Positions 1 through 6,777 of a stretch of 14,991 nucleotides of DNA are shown piece after piece. Location: NCBI GenBank assembly GCA_002308435.1, contig DBUY01000073.1, forward strand, positions 1 through 14,991, given 5' to 3'. Position numbers and translations under genes: made by a program. The notes beneath the pieces were generated by a model. It was given only the letters and a program-made list of their open reading frames with translations, ran no database searches and was not told the DNA's origin. The stretch's first letter is position 1. Each line of letters opens with the position of its first letter. The stretch is from Proteobacteria bacterium UBA1278. Its GTDB lineage: Bacteria > Pseudomonadota > Gammaproteobacteria > Comchoanobacterales > Comchoanobacteraceae.

Positions 1-5
1 AAAAA

Positions 6-104
6 TCATGCCCTTGCAACAAAAAGGAGTGACGACAACACGACAAAGTTAGTAACGGTCAATCCAACTGATAACAAAAAACAAAAAAGCGATCGTACCC
101 TCAT
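6..104 (-). CDS. possible 32-residue hydrophobic peptide, very uncertain
   Basis: A short reading frame downstream of the yihG-like gene, with an ATG start preceded by GGGATGGA and a TGA stop. The 32-residue product has two arginines near its N-terminus, a long hydrophobic stretch and ends in Ala-Arg-Ala, so it resembles a signal peptide or a single membrane helix. The stop overlaps another ATG (bases 7-9) that reads off the window edge, in the ATGA style of a coupled gene pair. An in-frame ATG at 195-197, inside the acyltransferase gene, would give 63 residues. It could equally be chance in an AT-rich spacer. I recognise no family. Confidence 0.15.
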   Translation of the reverse strand: MRVRSLFCFLLSVGLTVTNFVVLSSLLFVARA

Positions 105-144
105 ATTTCCATCCCGAGAATCACACAAAAAACCGAAGACAATG

Positions 145-1080
145 TCACAAGTAATTTTTTGATGAAAACCGTTGATAAATTCGCGACAAATGCTCATCTT
201 TTTTAGCCCATAAGCGCCTCACCCATCCGGTGAACCGCTTTCGGTATTGGCGATCATTGACATAATCACCAACCAATTTCGCTGTAGACACATTGTGCAA
301 CTCCGCATGAATCTCAATCGTCTTCACTTGACCGGATAGCAGTAACCACACCGAAACAAATCCAACATCGTAGGCCAATGTCACATCAATAAAATCCTCG
401 ATATCAGGTGAGCTAGCCTCAAGAGCAAGCGCAACCCCTGCAGGCTGTGGCGAAAGCAGATGAGCCAGATTTCTTCCCGAAAGATGAGTTTTGTGATCAG
501 AGACAGAAAAACGAGTTCCCTCTGCAAAAACAGCTAATGTAACAGGATTTTTTATTAATTGCCGGCATTGTTGGCGAATCAACTCTCGCTGGTTCTGAAT
601 AACTAATGGATTACGCCGTACTTGACGTGCAGAAATACGCTTGACAAACACATAATTCATCAAGTAACAAAACTGGCCCAAGAACGGCACCCAAAAAAGT
701 GAGCTCTTCAGAAAAAACTTAACATCAGGAATCTTGTCATAAAACGTGGCTAGGATAACTAAAATATCAGCCTGTGATCGATGATTAATCACCATCACAT
801 ACGAGCGCGCAGAAGATAAAGATTCAGGCAAATGACAACTCAAATCGACACCACAAATCCGCACTAAAATAAATCGTAAATTTCGTGAATGTAGGTGAAT
901 CAACCCATCAATAGCGACATCAAAATTCGTTACCAAGCGACGCAGCGAAAAAATCTTACCTAGATAGGTAAACGGAAATCTGCAAAAAAATAACAAAAAG
1001 ACAAATGAACTCAATATCGTCAAATTAAGCGTCAAAGCCGCGACCGCAGCAATAAACCGACAAATTGATACAAACAACAC
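145..1080 (-). CDS. yihG: YihG-like membrane acyltransferase (PlsC/AGPAT superfamily)
   Basis: Predicted inner-membrane lysophospholipid acyltransferase that moves an acyl chain onto a lysophosphatidic acid-type acceptor. The sequence shows an N-terminal hydrophobic segment, the catalytic HX4D box as NHRSQAD, a WVPFLG stretch and FVKR after it, the EGTRF box, and a PAGVALALE stretch followed by DVTLAYD. The last features recall YihG more than short PlsC enzymes. The open frame extends to 1146, but I place the start at GTG 1078-1080. AAGGAG lies 9 bases upstream, and this start follows the hemC TAA by one base and gives 311 residues, close to the roughly 310 of YihG. It is the second gene of a hemC-led transcript. 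The exact substrate is an inference; the superfamily is secure. Confidence 0.85.
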   Translation of the reverse strand: MLFVSICRFIAAVAALTLNLTILSSFVFLLFFCRFPFTYLGKIFSLRRLVTNFDVAIDGLIHLHSRNLRFILVRICGVDLSCHLPESLSSARSYVMVINHRSQADILVILATFYDKIPDVKFFLKSSLFWVPFLGQFCYLMNYVFVKRISARQVRRNPLVIQNQRELIRQQCRQLIKNPVTLAVFAEGTRFSVSDHKTHLSGRNLAHLLSPQPAGVALALEASSPDIEDFIDVTLAYDVGFVSVWLLLSGQVKTIEIHAELHNVSTAKLVGDYVNDRQYRKRFTGWVRRLWAKKDEHLSRIYQRFSSKNYL

Positions 1081-1081
1081 C

Positions 1082-2008
1082 TTACAAATCTCCTTGGCAA
1101 CCAGCAAAAATATCTCGCGCACCTGCAGACAGGACAGACTCGACAAATTGTTTAATTATACCGGAATCAACGCTCAAATTATTGGACCAAAGCGCTTGTC
1201 GTTGTATGACTTTCTGTCCATCTAATGACCCCACAAATACATAGACAGCTAACTGATCATCTGGCCGCTTAGCGATATGAACACCCAAAGGCATTCCGCA
1301 GTGCGCACCAAACTGTCGAACAATTTCACGCTCTAGCATGACAAGATCATAGCTTGATCGATGGTTTATTGAACGTAGCTGCTGACACAAGACTGTATCA
1401 TCATCACGGCATTGTATTGCAATAGCACCTTGACCACATGCTGGCGTGTAACGATCAATCGCTAAACGGTCAATTTTAAGTTCACCGATCATACCCAGTC
1501 GCTCTATTCCAGCCACAGCTAAGACAATGGCATCGAAGTCACCTGTCTTCAGCTGGTTAATCCGTGTCGGCACATTCCCTCGACATCGTTTGACTTCAAG
1601 CAAAGGATGATGCGCCTTTATCTGAGCACAACGCCTAGCGCTGCTCGTACCAACGATAGCCCCATTTGGCAAGTCAGACAAGCATGCGTAATTCACACTC
1701 AAAAAAACGTCTCTTGGATCATGACGAGGTAAAACTGCACCGATAGTGAGCGATTCTTGGTGTGAAACTGACATGTCTTTGAGTGAATGCACAGCACAAC
1801 GGACCTCACCCCGTAACAATGCCGACTCAAGTTCGCCAACAAACGCATCTTTGAGATTCGCAATTGATCCCATTGTTTGATCGCCAGCAGTTGTCATATT
1901 CTGAACTGTAAATGCGACGTCGGGATGCTGGTCAGTAAAAGTCGAGATGAACAAATCGGTCTGACATCGCGCCAGAGCACTGCGACGGGTAGCGACTGTA
2001 TATTTCAA
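1082..2008 (-). CDS. hemC: porphobilinogen deaminase (hydroxymethylbilane synthase)
   Basis: Cytosolic heme-pathway enzyme that joins four porphobilinogens into hydroxymethylbilane on a covalent dipyrromethane cofactor. Visible family landmarks are ATRRSALA at the N-terminus, HSLKD with the catalytic Asp about residue 78, DPRDVFLS, the cofactor-site stretch CRGNVPTRINQLK, GQGAIAIQCR, and the cofactor cysteine in GAHCGMPLG (about C237). The frame could begin at TTG 2018-2020, but TTG 2006-2008 is preferred. GAGGTG sits 4 bases upstream of it, and the resulting 308-residue protein begins MKYTVATRRS, like the family. The usual gammaproteobacterial neighbour hemD is absent. The downstream yihG-like gene starts one base after this stop. 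A sigma70-type promoter lies just upstream. Confidence 0.95.
   Translation of the reverse strand: MKYTVATRRSALARCQTDLFISTFTDQHPDVAFTVQNMTTAGDQTMGSIANLKDAFVGELESALLRGEVRCAVHSLKDMSVSHQESLTIGAVLPRHDPRDVFLSVNYACLSDLPNGAIVGTSSARRCAQIKAHHPLLEVKRCRGNVPTRINQLKTGDFDAIVLAVAGIERLGMIGELKIDRLAIDRYTPACGQGAIAIQCRDDDTVLCQQLRSINHRSSYDLVMLEREIVRQFGAHCGMPLGVHIAKRPDDQLAVYVFVGSLDGQKVIQRQALWSNNLSVDSGIIKQFVESVLSAGARDIFAGCQGDL
1090..1095 (-). promoter_or_regulatory. ribosome binding site setting the yihG GTG start
   Basis: AAGGAG on the minus strand, inside the last codons of hemC and 9 bases before GTG 1078-1080. The hemC stop lies between this site and the start, so translation of the two genes is probably coupled. 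Confidence 0.6.
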
Positions 2009-2012
2009 AAAA

Positions 2013-2018
2013 CACCTC
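2013..2018 (-). promoter_or_regulatory. ribosome binding site setting the hemC TTG start
   Basis: GAGGTG on the minus strand, 4 bases before TTG 2006-2008. It argues against the longer frame whose own TTG start (2018-2020) overlaps this site. Confidence 0.6.
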
Positions 2019-2040
2019 AAAGCGGGCTAATTCGATCTCA

Positions 2041-2069
2041 ATTTTACAAAAAATGCGTAAAATAGGCAA
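2041..2069 (-). promoter_or_regulatory. sigma70-type promoter for hemC-yihG
   Basis: Minus-strand -35 TTGCCT (2064-2069), 17-base spacer and -10 TAAAAT (2041-2046). Transcription would start near 2034, leaving a leader of about 26 bases that contains the GAGGTG ribosome site. It lies in the 124-base gap between murI and hemC, so hemC is probably transcribed separately from the pet operon. Confidence 0.6.
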
Positions 2070-2132
2070 TGACAGCGTTGAATTTGTTGTGTCATCTCAG
2101 CAAATCTCTAAACCACGATAACAACTCAGACC

Positions 2133-2897
2133 CTAGGCAAGGACTGCAGATGGTCGAAAATCCAAACCATTGAAACATCGAACACTCGATTGTGGCGATT
2201 TTCTTAAAATATTACGTTGCGTCAACATCAGCTGCAATGCCTCTGCGACTGCAATCGCCGGGTCAATACGAACGCATGAATTAGTGATAAATTTTCGAAT
2301 AATCCCGTCAAGTAATGGATAATGCGTGCATCCATAGAGAATCTTACAACTTGTCGATTGTAAAACGCTCTGATGCTGATCAACAAATGATGCCACTAAT
2401 TGATGTAATTTTTCAACACGATTTTGTTCAATACAGTCAACCCATTCATGGCATGCAACCGCGTGAAATCGTCCTCGGAAGCCCAGCTGGCGGGCCAATG
2501 GCTCAACACGATCAGCAAGGACACTTGCTGGCGTAGCCAACCAAATAATTGTCTCATCTCGATAAAGCTCCGCGAGCAACCGAGCAGTTGGCCGCAGCAT
2601 ACCGACCATGGGCAAGGTGTAGCGCTGACTCAACCACGGCAATGCGATCGCCGAACTGGTATGACAGGCAACCACGATCGCTTTCACATTGCCTTTAGTC
2701 ATTGAACGAAAACAGTGATGTCCCGCCTGTATGATTTCTTCATTTGTCTTATTACCATATGACTGGTGTTGTGCATCTTGCATAATGAGCCACTTTTCTC
2801 GCGGCATCAATGACTGGCAAGCTTTCAGTACGGATTCAACACCACGCCCACTATCATATAAAGCGATTGCACCATTTCTACTCAATAACTGGCTCAT
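2133..2897 (-). CDS. murI: glutamate racemase, variant active-site motifs
   Basis: Probable cytosolic racemase making D-glutamate for peptidoglycan without a cofactor. The two catalytic cysteines of the Asp/Glu racemase superfamily are present, C78 in VVACHTSSA and C190 in GCTHYPLL, together with DSG at 15-17 and SYGNKT at 46-51. Several normally strong positions differ: the first cysteine motif reads C-H-T rather than C-N-T, DSGxGG reads DSGRGV, and PYG reads SYG. At 254 residues the length is normal. Its ATG overlaps the alr TGA as ATGA, preceded by GGGATGG, so the two genes are translationally coupled; pairing with alanine racemase supports a cell-wall role. It ends the petABC-alr-murI run. 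Another amino-acid racemase of the same superfamily remains possible. Confidence 0.85.
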   Translation of the reverse strand: MSQLLSRNGAIALYDSGRGVESVLKACQSLMPREKWLIMQDAQHQSYGNKTNEEIIQAGHHCFRSMTKGNVKAIVVACHTSSAIALPWLSQRYTLPMVGMLRPTARLLAELYRDETIIWLATPASVLADRVEPLARQLGFRGRFHAVACHEWVDCIEQNRVEKLHQLVASFVDQHQSVLQSTSCKILYGCTHYPLLDGIIRKFITNSCVRIDPAIAVAEALQLMLTQRNILRKSPQSSVRCFNGLDFRPSAVLA

Positions 2898-4027
2898 ACA
2901 CCATCCCAGATAAACTTGACTCGATTTTGTACATTGGTGAACAACTCGTAACGACTAATACCAGAAAAACGCTCTACAGAAGTTATCGGCAATCCATCAC
3001 CCCATAACACCACTTCTAAGCCGACAGTGGCTGACGGGCAATGCGTTAAATCTATCGTCATCATGTCCATACTAATGCGTCCTACCAGTGGACACAAGGT
3101 TTCATTCACTAAAACTGGCGCCCCGCTACGAACAGATCGCGGATAACCATCACCATAACCAAATGATATGGTCCCGACGCGCATAGCGGTTGGACAAACA
3201 AAATCATGACCATATCCAATCCCTTGGCCTGGCTGATAATTCTTAATAGATATAAGACGACTTTTCACAGTCATCACCGGCTTTAGGGCAGTAGAAGATT
3301 CTGACCAAGATGCATCTGATGGCGCTGCACCATACAGAGAGATTCCTGGACGAACAAAGTCATAATGAGACTCTGGAAACGCACTGATTGCTGCAGAGTT
3401 ACACAGACTGGATGGCATATCAAACTGTTGTACCAATTGATCAAAAACCGCTCGTTGATGCGAGTTGTGATCATGTTTTGGACTATCGGCATGCGATAAA
3501 TGCCCCATCAGTCTCAACTTGCCCTTGATCTGAGGCAACTGGCGACAATGCGCCAACACAGAAGACAATTCGCTGGGAAAAAAGCCCAAACGCCCCATCC
3601 CAATATCGACTTTAACCCAAACATCATTGAGTGGTAATTGATGCGCAGCGAGCCATTTCAAATGACTGGCTTCATGTATCACAAGATCTAGGGCTAATGC
3701 AGAAACTAGCCGCAAATCCTCAGGACAAATCACACCCTCCATGAGAATAATCTTGGTATGAATACCGTGTGCACGCAACGCGATCGCCTCATCGATAGAC
3801 GCAACCCCCAAAGCAAAGACGTGCTGGCTCAATCGCTGAGACACAGAGCGAATGCCATGACCGTATGCATTTGCCTTAACCATCGCGATAATTTGGGCGC
3901 CTCGCGCCATAGACTGAATCACAGAGAGATTTGACAGCAACGCATCGGTCGATAAATGAGCAATCGCACGACGGTAGCGTAAGCCACTATCCTGAATTTG
4001 CTGTCCTAATACTTTCATTTGAGACAA
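2894..4027 (-). CDS. alr: alanine racemase, PLP-dependent
   Basis: Interconverts L- and D-alanine for peptidoglycan, using pyridoxal phosphate bound to a lysine. The PLP lysine is K51 in MVKANAYGHG. The second catalytic residue is Y272 in GIGYGHDF. MGRLGF, FVRPGISLYG and VGRISMDMMTID also match the family. At 377 residues it is a full-length fold-III barrel plus C-terminal beta domain. The start is not certain: TTG 4025-4027 has AGGT 6 bases upstream and lies 4 bases past the petC stop, whereas ATG 4016-4018 three codons later has no clear ribosome site. It lies between petC and murI in one apparent transcript, and its stop overlaps the murI ATG. The N-terminus before RYRRAIAHL is about 15 residues longer than usual. 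Confidence 0.95.
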   Translation of the reverse strand: MSQMKVLGQQIQDSGLRYRRAIAHLSTDALLSNLSVIQSMARGAQIIAMVKANAYGHGIRSVSQRLSQHVFALGVASIDEAIALRAHGIHTKIILMEGVICPEDLRLVSALALDLVIHEASHLKWLAAHQLPLNDVWVKVDIGMGRLGFFPSELSSVLAHCRQLPQIKGKLRLMGHLSHADSPKHDHNSHQRAVFDQLVQQFDMPSSLCNSAAISAFPESHYDFVRPGISLYGAAPSDASWSESSTALKPVMTVKSRLISIKNYQPGQGIGYGHDFVCPTAMRVGTISFGYGDGYPRSVRSGAPVLVNETLCPLVGRISMDMMTIDLTHCPSATVGLEVVLWGDGLPITSVERFSGISRYELFTNVQNRVKFIWDGV

Positions 4028-4031
4028 GTTA

Positions 4032-4769
4032 CTACCTATGTGGTGGAGGTGGTTTGAAATAAAAGCGCCCCATCAACTTAAAATAAGCATAAGTGACACT
4101 GATAAACAAGAGTAAATAACCGAGAACCCAAGGCCCAATCTGACGCCTGATATGAATACTTGGATCACTGACATAGGTCAAAAACAAAACAATGTCATCC
4201 ACATATTCATCAAAGTCTGCAGGTGATAAACGGCCTGTTTCTTTCAACTTAATAATCCTATACCAGAACTGCTCATGATGGCCAGCATGCCGATCAAAAT
4301 AGTTCGGGTTAATGAGGACCTGACGACCTTGCATATCCACGAACGGATTGGGCATATTGGTGTTTGGATAGACAAGATTGTTAAAGCCTGTCGGACGCGA
4401 TCGGTCGACATAATAAGTTCGTAGGTAAGTATACAGCCAATCAGGGGACATCGATAAAGCAATTAGACTCAAATCAGGTGGCGGATGCCCATTCCAAGAA
4501 TCCTCTGGCCAAACCGGCATTTGTTGTTTTGTCAGCCCAAGCTCTTTGGCAACTGGATCATTCACAAAATCGCCAAGACTATGACAAGACAAACAAGATT
4601 GCTGAAAATGCTGACCCCCACGTAGAATTCTCTGCTTATCTGATAAGTCAACTTTAACCGAGTCGAGTTCGACCAATGCGTCTCCGACAGCAAACGAAAA
4701 TACTGGCAAGCAAGCGATCATTAAAAACAACAACAAATTAACGCTCCGGAATTCGCTCTGGGACAACAT
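4032..4769 (-). CDS. petC: cytochrome c1 of the bc1 complex
   Basis: Periplasm-facing, membrane-anchored c-type cytochrome that takes electrons from the Rieske protein and passes them to a soluble carrier or oxidase. Numbered from ATG 4767-4769 (245 residues), the heme site is CLSCH (C59, C62, H63), the distal ligand is the Met of NTNMPNPF (about M139), and PPPDLSLIA is the usual proline-rich motif. A C-terminal helix (about 211-230) anchors the protein before a short FKPPPPHR tail. A signal sequence ends near VFSFA. The frame runs open to 4838. I chose ATG 4767-4769 because it leaves an arginine before the hydrophobic core. TTG 4734-4736, directly after the petB stop with GGAG 7 bases upstream, is a real alternative. 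Overlaps the end of petB by 32 bases if ATG is used. Confidence 0.93.
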   Translation of the reverse strand: MLSQSEFRSVNLLLFLMIACLPVFSFAVGDALVELDSVKVDLSDKQRILRGGQHFQQSCLSCHSLGDFVNDPVAKELGLTKQQMPVWPEDSWNGHPPPDLSLIALSMSPDWLYTYLRTYYVDRSRPTGFNNLVYPNTNMPNPFVDMQGRQVLINPNYFDRHAGHHEQFWYRIIKLKETGRLSPADFDEYVDDIVLFLTYVSDPSIHIRRQIGPWVLGYLLLFISVTYAYFKLMGRFYFKPPPPHR

Positions 4770-6015
4770 GATCATGATCATAATAGGAAACAATAGGAAT
4801 GAGTACGAAAAATGAAAAATAGAGAACTGTCGCAACACGACTCATGACCAAGTACCAGCCAACCGCAGGTTGTAAACCCAAATAACCTAATAAGACAAAT
4901 GAGCCAACCACTGTTGCCAACGCAACACGACTCATCCAACCTCGATAACGCATCGAGCGCACTGGTGAAAGATCCAACCAGGGTAGGAATAACCACAGTA
5001 AAATCGAAAGTAACATCATCAAGGCACCCAGGCTTTTATCGGGAATAGAGCGTAAAATCGCATAATAGGGTGATAAATACCATGATGGCTTGATATGCAG
5101 TGGCGTCACAAGCGGATTAGCGCGCTCAAAGTTCTCAGCCTCAAGGAATAGCCCATAAAAAGTTGGGGCGTAGAAGACAATGATAAAGAATACTAGCAGG
5201 TAAAATAAAATAATCGGAATGTATTTCATCACAAAGTAAGGATAGTATGGCACAGCATCTAATGGCCAGCCATTACGGTCTTTGTGTTTCATAATATCAA
5301 TGCCATCAGGGTTATTAGAGCCCACGCTATGCAGCATGATAATATGAAGGAAAATCATTGCTAGTATGAGAAATGAAAAACCAACCACATGGAAAGCAAA
5401 AAATCGATGAAGTGTCACACCAGAAACTTCATAGTCGCCTTGTAACCAAACCACAATATCGTTACCCACTACAGGAATAGAGGAAAATAACGATATGATT
5501 ACCTTAGATGCCCAAAAAGACATCTGCCCCCAGGGTAATACATATCCCGTGTATGCCTCTGCCATTAACAGGAATAGAAGAACAACACCACTCATCCACA
5601 ACAGCTCCCGTGGAGTTTTATAAGATCCATATAGAAGCCCACGAAAAATATGAAAATAAACCACAATAAACCACATTGAGACCCCCGTGGAATGTACATA
5701 GCGTACCAACCATCCATAAGGCACCTCACGCATAATTAATTGTACTGATGAAAATGCCTGATCCGCTGTCGGCGTATAATACATGACCAACCAAATACCA
5801 GAGATAAATTGAATAACACAAGCCACCATGGCCAGTGCACCGAACGCATACCACATATTCAGGTTTTTTGGAGCCGGATAATAGGTAAGATGCTCCAGTA
5901 GAAAAGAAAAAATCGGCAAGCGCCGATCAATCCATACACCAACACCACGAAAATATGGCAACACGCTCAATATCACAAACAAGAAAAACGCGGAAGCTAA
6001 AAGAAACAAGAACAC
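4738..6015 (-). CDS. petB: cytochrome b of the bc1 complex
   Basis: Integral membrane core of ubiquinol:cytochrome c reductase, carrying hemes bL and bH and both quinone sites. Heme ligands are visible as H108 (VRYVHSTG), H122 (YFHIFRG), H209 (FFAFHVV) and H224 (IFLHIIM). The second pair is separated by 14 residues rather than the 13 of mitochondrial proteins. GYVLPWGQMSFW and GSNNPDG are standard. The Qo motif normally PEWY reads P310-S-W-Y313, followed by AILRSIPDKSLG. The GTG start gives 425 residues, longer than usual because some 20 hydrophobic residues precede the conserved WIDRRLP. Internal TTG or GTG codons near residues 16-19 could trim this, but none has a good ribosome site. Starts 5 bases after the petA stop. 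Confidence 0.95.
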   Translation of the reverse strand: MFLFLLASAFFLFVILSVLPYFRGVGVWIDRRLPIFSFLLEHLTYYPAPKNLNMWYAFGALAMVACVIQFISGIWLVMYYTPTADQAFSSVQLIMREVPYGWLVRYVHSTGVSMWFIVVYFHIFRGLLYGSYKTPRELLWMSGVVLLFLLMAEAYTGYVLPWGQMSFWASKVIISLFSSIPVVGNDIVVWLQGDYEVSGVTLHRFFAFHVVGFSFLILAMIFLHIIMLHSVGSNNPDGIDIMKHKDRNGWPLDAVPYYPYFVMKYIPIILFYLLVFFIIVFYAPTFYGLFLEAENFERANPLVTPLHIKPSWYLSPYYAILRSIPDKSLGALMMLLSILLWLFLPWLDLSPVRSMRYRGWMSRVALATVVGSFVLLGYLGLQPAVGWYLVMSRVATVLYFSFFVLIPIVSYYDHDHVVPERIPER

Positions 6016-6020
6016 GTCAA

Positions 6021-6620
6021 CTAAATCCCGCCATCACCGATTATCAGTGTATTTTCATCTGAAAAATGATAGGGAGGCACTTCTAGATTGCTTGGTGCGG
6101 GCATATTCTTAAACACCCGACCGGCAAGATCAAACTTTGATCCATGACAAGAGCAATAAAAACCACCCACCCAAGTATCATCAACACTTTTTGGGTCAGG
6201 CCTATAAGTTGGCGAGCAACCTAAATGCGTACAGATACCCAGCAGTACCAAAAAGTCAGGCCTGATTGAACGCATCTCATTTCGCGCATATCCAGGTTGC
6301 TGTGGTATCTCTGAATCAGGATCTTTGAGGCTACCATCGACAAGCCCGAGACTCGCAAGCATAGCTTCCGAACGCCTAATGATCCAGACGGGCTTACTTC
6401 GCCACAAAACGGTCTTTTGTTCCCCTACTTTCATACCGCTCACATCGACTGATATTGGCTTACCGGCCTCGCGTGTAGAGCGATTTGGGCTGAGATAACT
6501 CAACAATGGCACACCAATGCCCGCTAATCCTAACGCCCCCAAAAAGACAGATGTCTTCTTGAGTAATGATCGCTTCACTTCATCAACAGGCGCCAAATTT
6601 TCTGGCGGATTACCGGACAT
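6021..6620 (-). CDS. petA: Rieske iron-sulfur subunit of the bc1 complex
   Basis: Carries the [2Fe-2S] cluster that takes the first electron from ubiquinol and swings toward cytochrome c1. Both cluster boxes are intact: CTHLGC (C130, H132, C135) and CSCHGSKFD (C156, C158, H159), followed by GRVFKNMPAPSNLEVPPY. An N-terminal membrane anchor occupies about residues 22-44. The frame extends to an ATG at 6671, but ATG 6618-6620 is preferred: GGAG lies 5 bases upstream and the 199-residue product fits the family. The residues before the anchor read VKRSLLKK, so the twin arginine expected for Tat export is Lys-Arg here. First gene of the petABC-alr-murI run, with a promoter 27 bases upstream. Confidence 0.95.
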   Translation of the reverse strand: MSGNPPENLAPVDEVKRSLLKKTSVFLGALGLAGIGVPLLSYLSPNRSTREAGKPISVDVSGMKVGEQKTVLWRSKPVWIIRRSEAMLASLGLVDGSLKDPDSEIPQQPGYARNEMRSIRPDFLVLLGICTHLGCSPTYRPDPKSVDDTWVGGFYCSCHGSKFDLAGRVFKNMPAPSNLEVPPYHFSDENTLIIGDGGI

Positions 6621-6646
6621 ATGTACTCCATCGTGAGGGCTTATAT

Positions 6647-6675
6647 AACATAGCAAAATCGTATTGGGCATACAA
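6647..6675 (-). promoter_or_regulatory. candidate promoter for petABC-alr-murI
   Basis: Minus strand: -10 TATGTT (6647-6652) preceded by TGC, an extended -10 element, with TTGTAT (6670-6675) 17 bases upstream as a weak -35. The predicted start leaves about 20 bases before the petA ATG, containing GGAG. A longer petA start at 6671 would lie upstream of this transcript, which supports the shorter start. Confidence 0.45.
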
Positions 6676-6736
6676 GAAGTTCAGGATACCTCAACGGGAA
6701 CACACAACCATGCAGTCAACGGCAAAGACAGAGCTA

Positions 6737-6766
6737 ATGACATTGCATAGCAATGATTATTATAAT
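6737..6766 (+). promoter_or_regulatory. strong promoter for the secreted-protein gene at 6778
   Basis: -35 ATGACA (6737-6742, five of six consensus bases), 18-base spacer and a perfect -10 TATAAT (6761-6766). Transcription would begin near 6773, only about five bases before the ATG, so the mRNA would be almost leaderless. No Shine-Dalgarno sequence precedes the ATG. Confidence 0.6.
6741..6755. promoter_or_regulatory. perfect inverted repeat inside the promoter, possible operator
   Basis: CATTGC-ATA-GCAATG, two 6-base arms around 3 bases, lying between the -35 and -10 of the promoter for the gene at 6778. This placement is typical of repressor operators or spacer-binding activators. The short loop makes an RNA hairpin role less likely, and the site lies upstream of the expected transcript. 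No regulator gene is visible in the window. Confidence 0.4.
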
Positions 6767-6777
6767 ATTGTTAGATA

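Noticed and set aside
1147..2000. Possible hemD or other heme gene fused to hemC
   Set aside because: The frame holds only porphobilinogen deaminase motifs and has the normal length.
4767..4782. Repeated ATGATC units near the petB/petC junction
   Set aside because: Only about two and a half copies inside coding sequence, giving Asp-His repeats in PetB; too short to be a meaningful repeat.
6621..6671. Longer Rieske start at ATG 6669-6671
   Set aside because: It overlaps the predicted -35 region, lacks a ribosome site, and adds 17 residues not expected in the family; ATG 6618-6620 has GGAG at good spacing.
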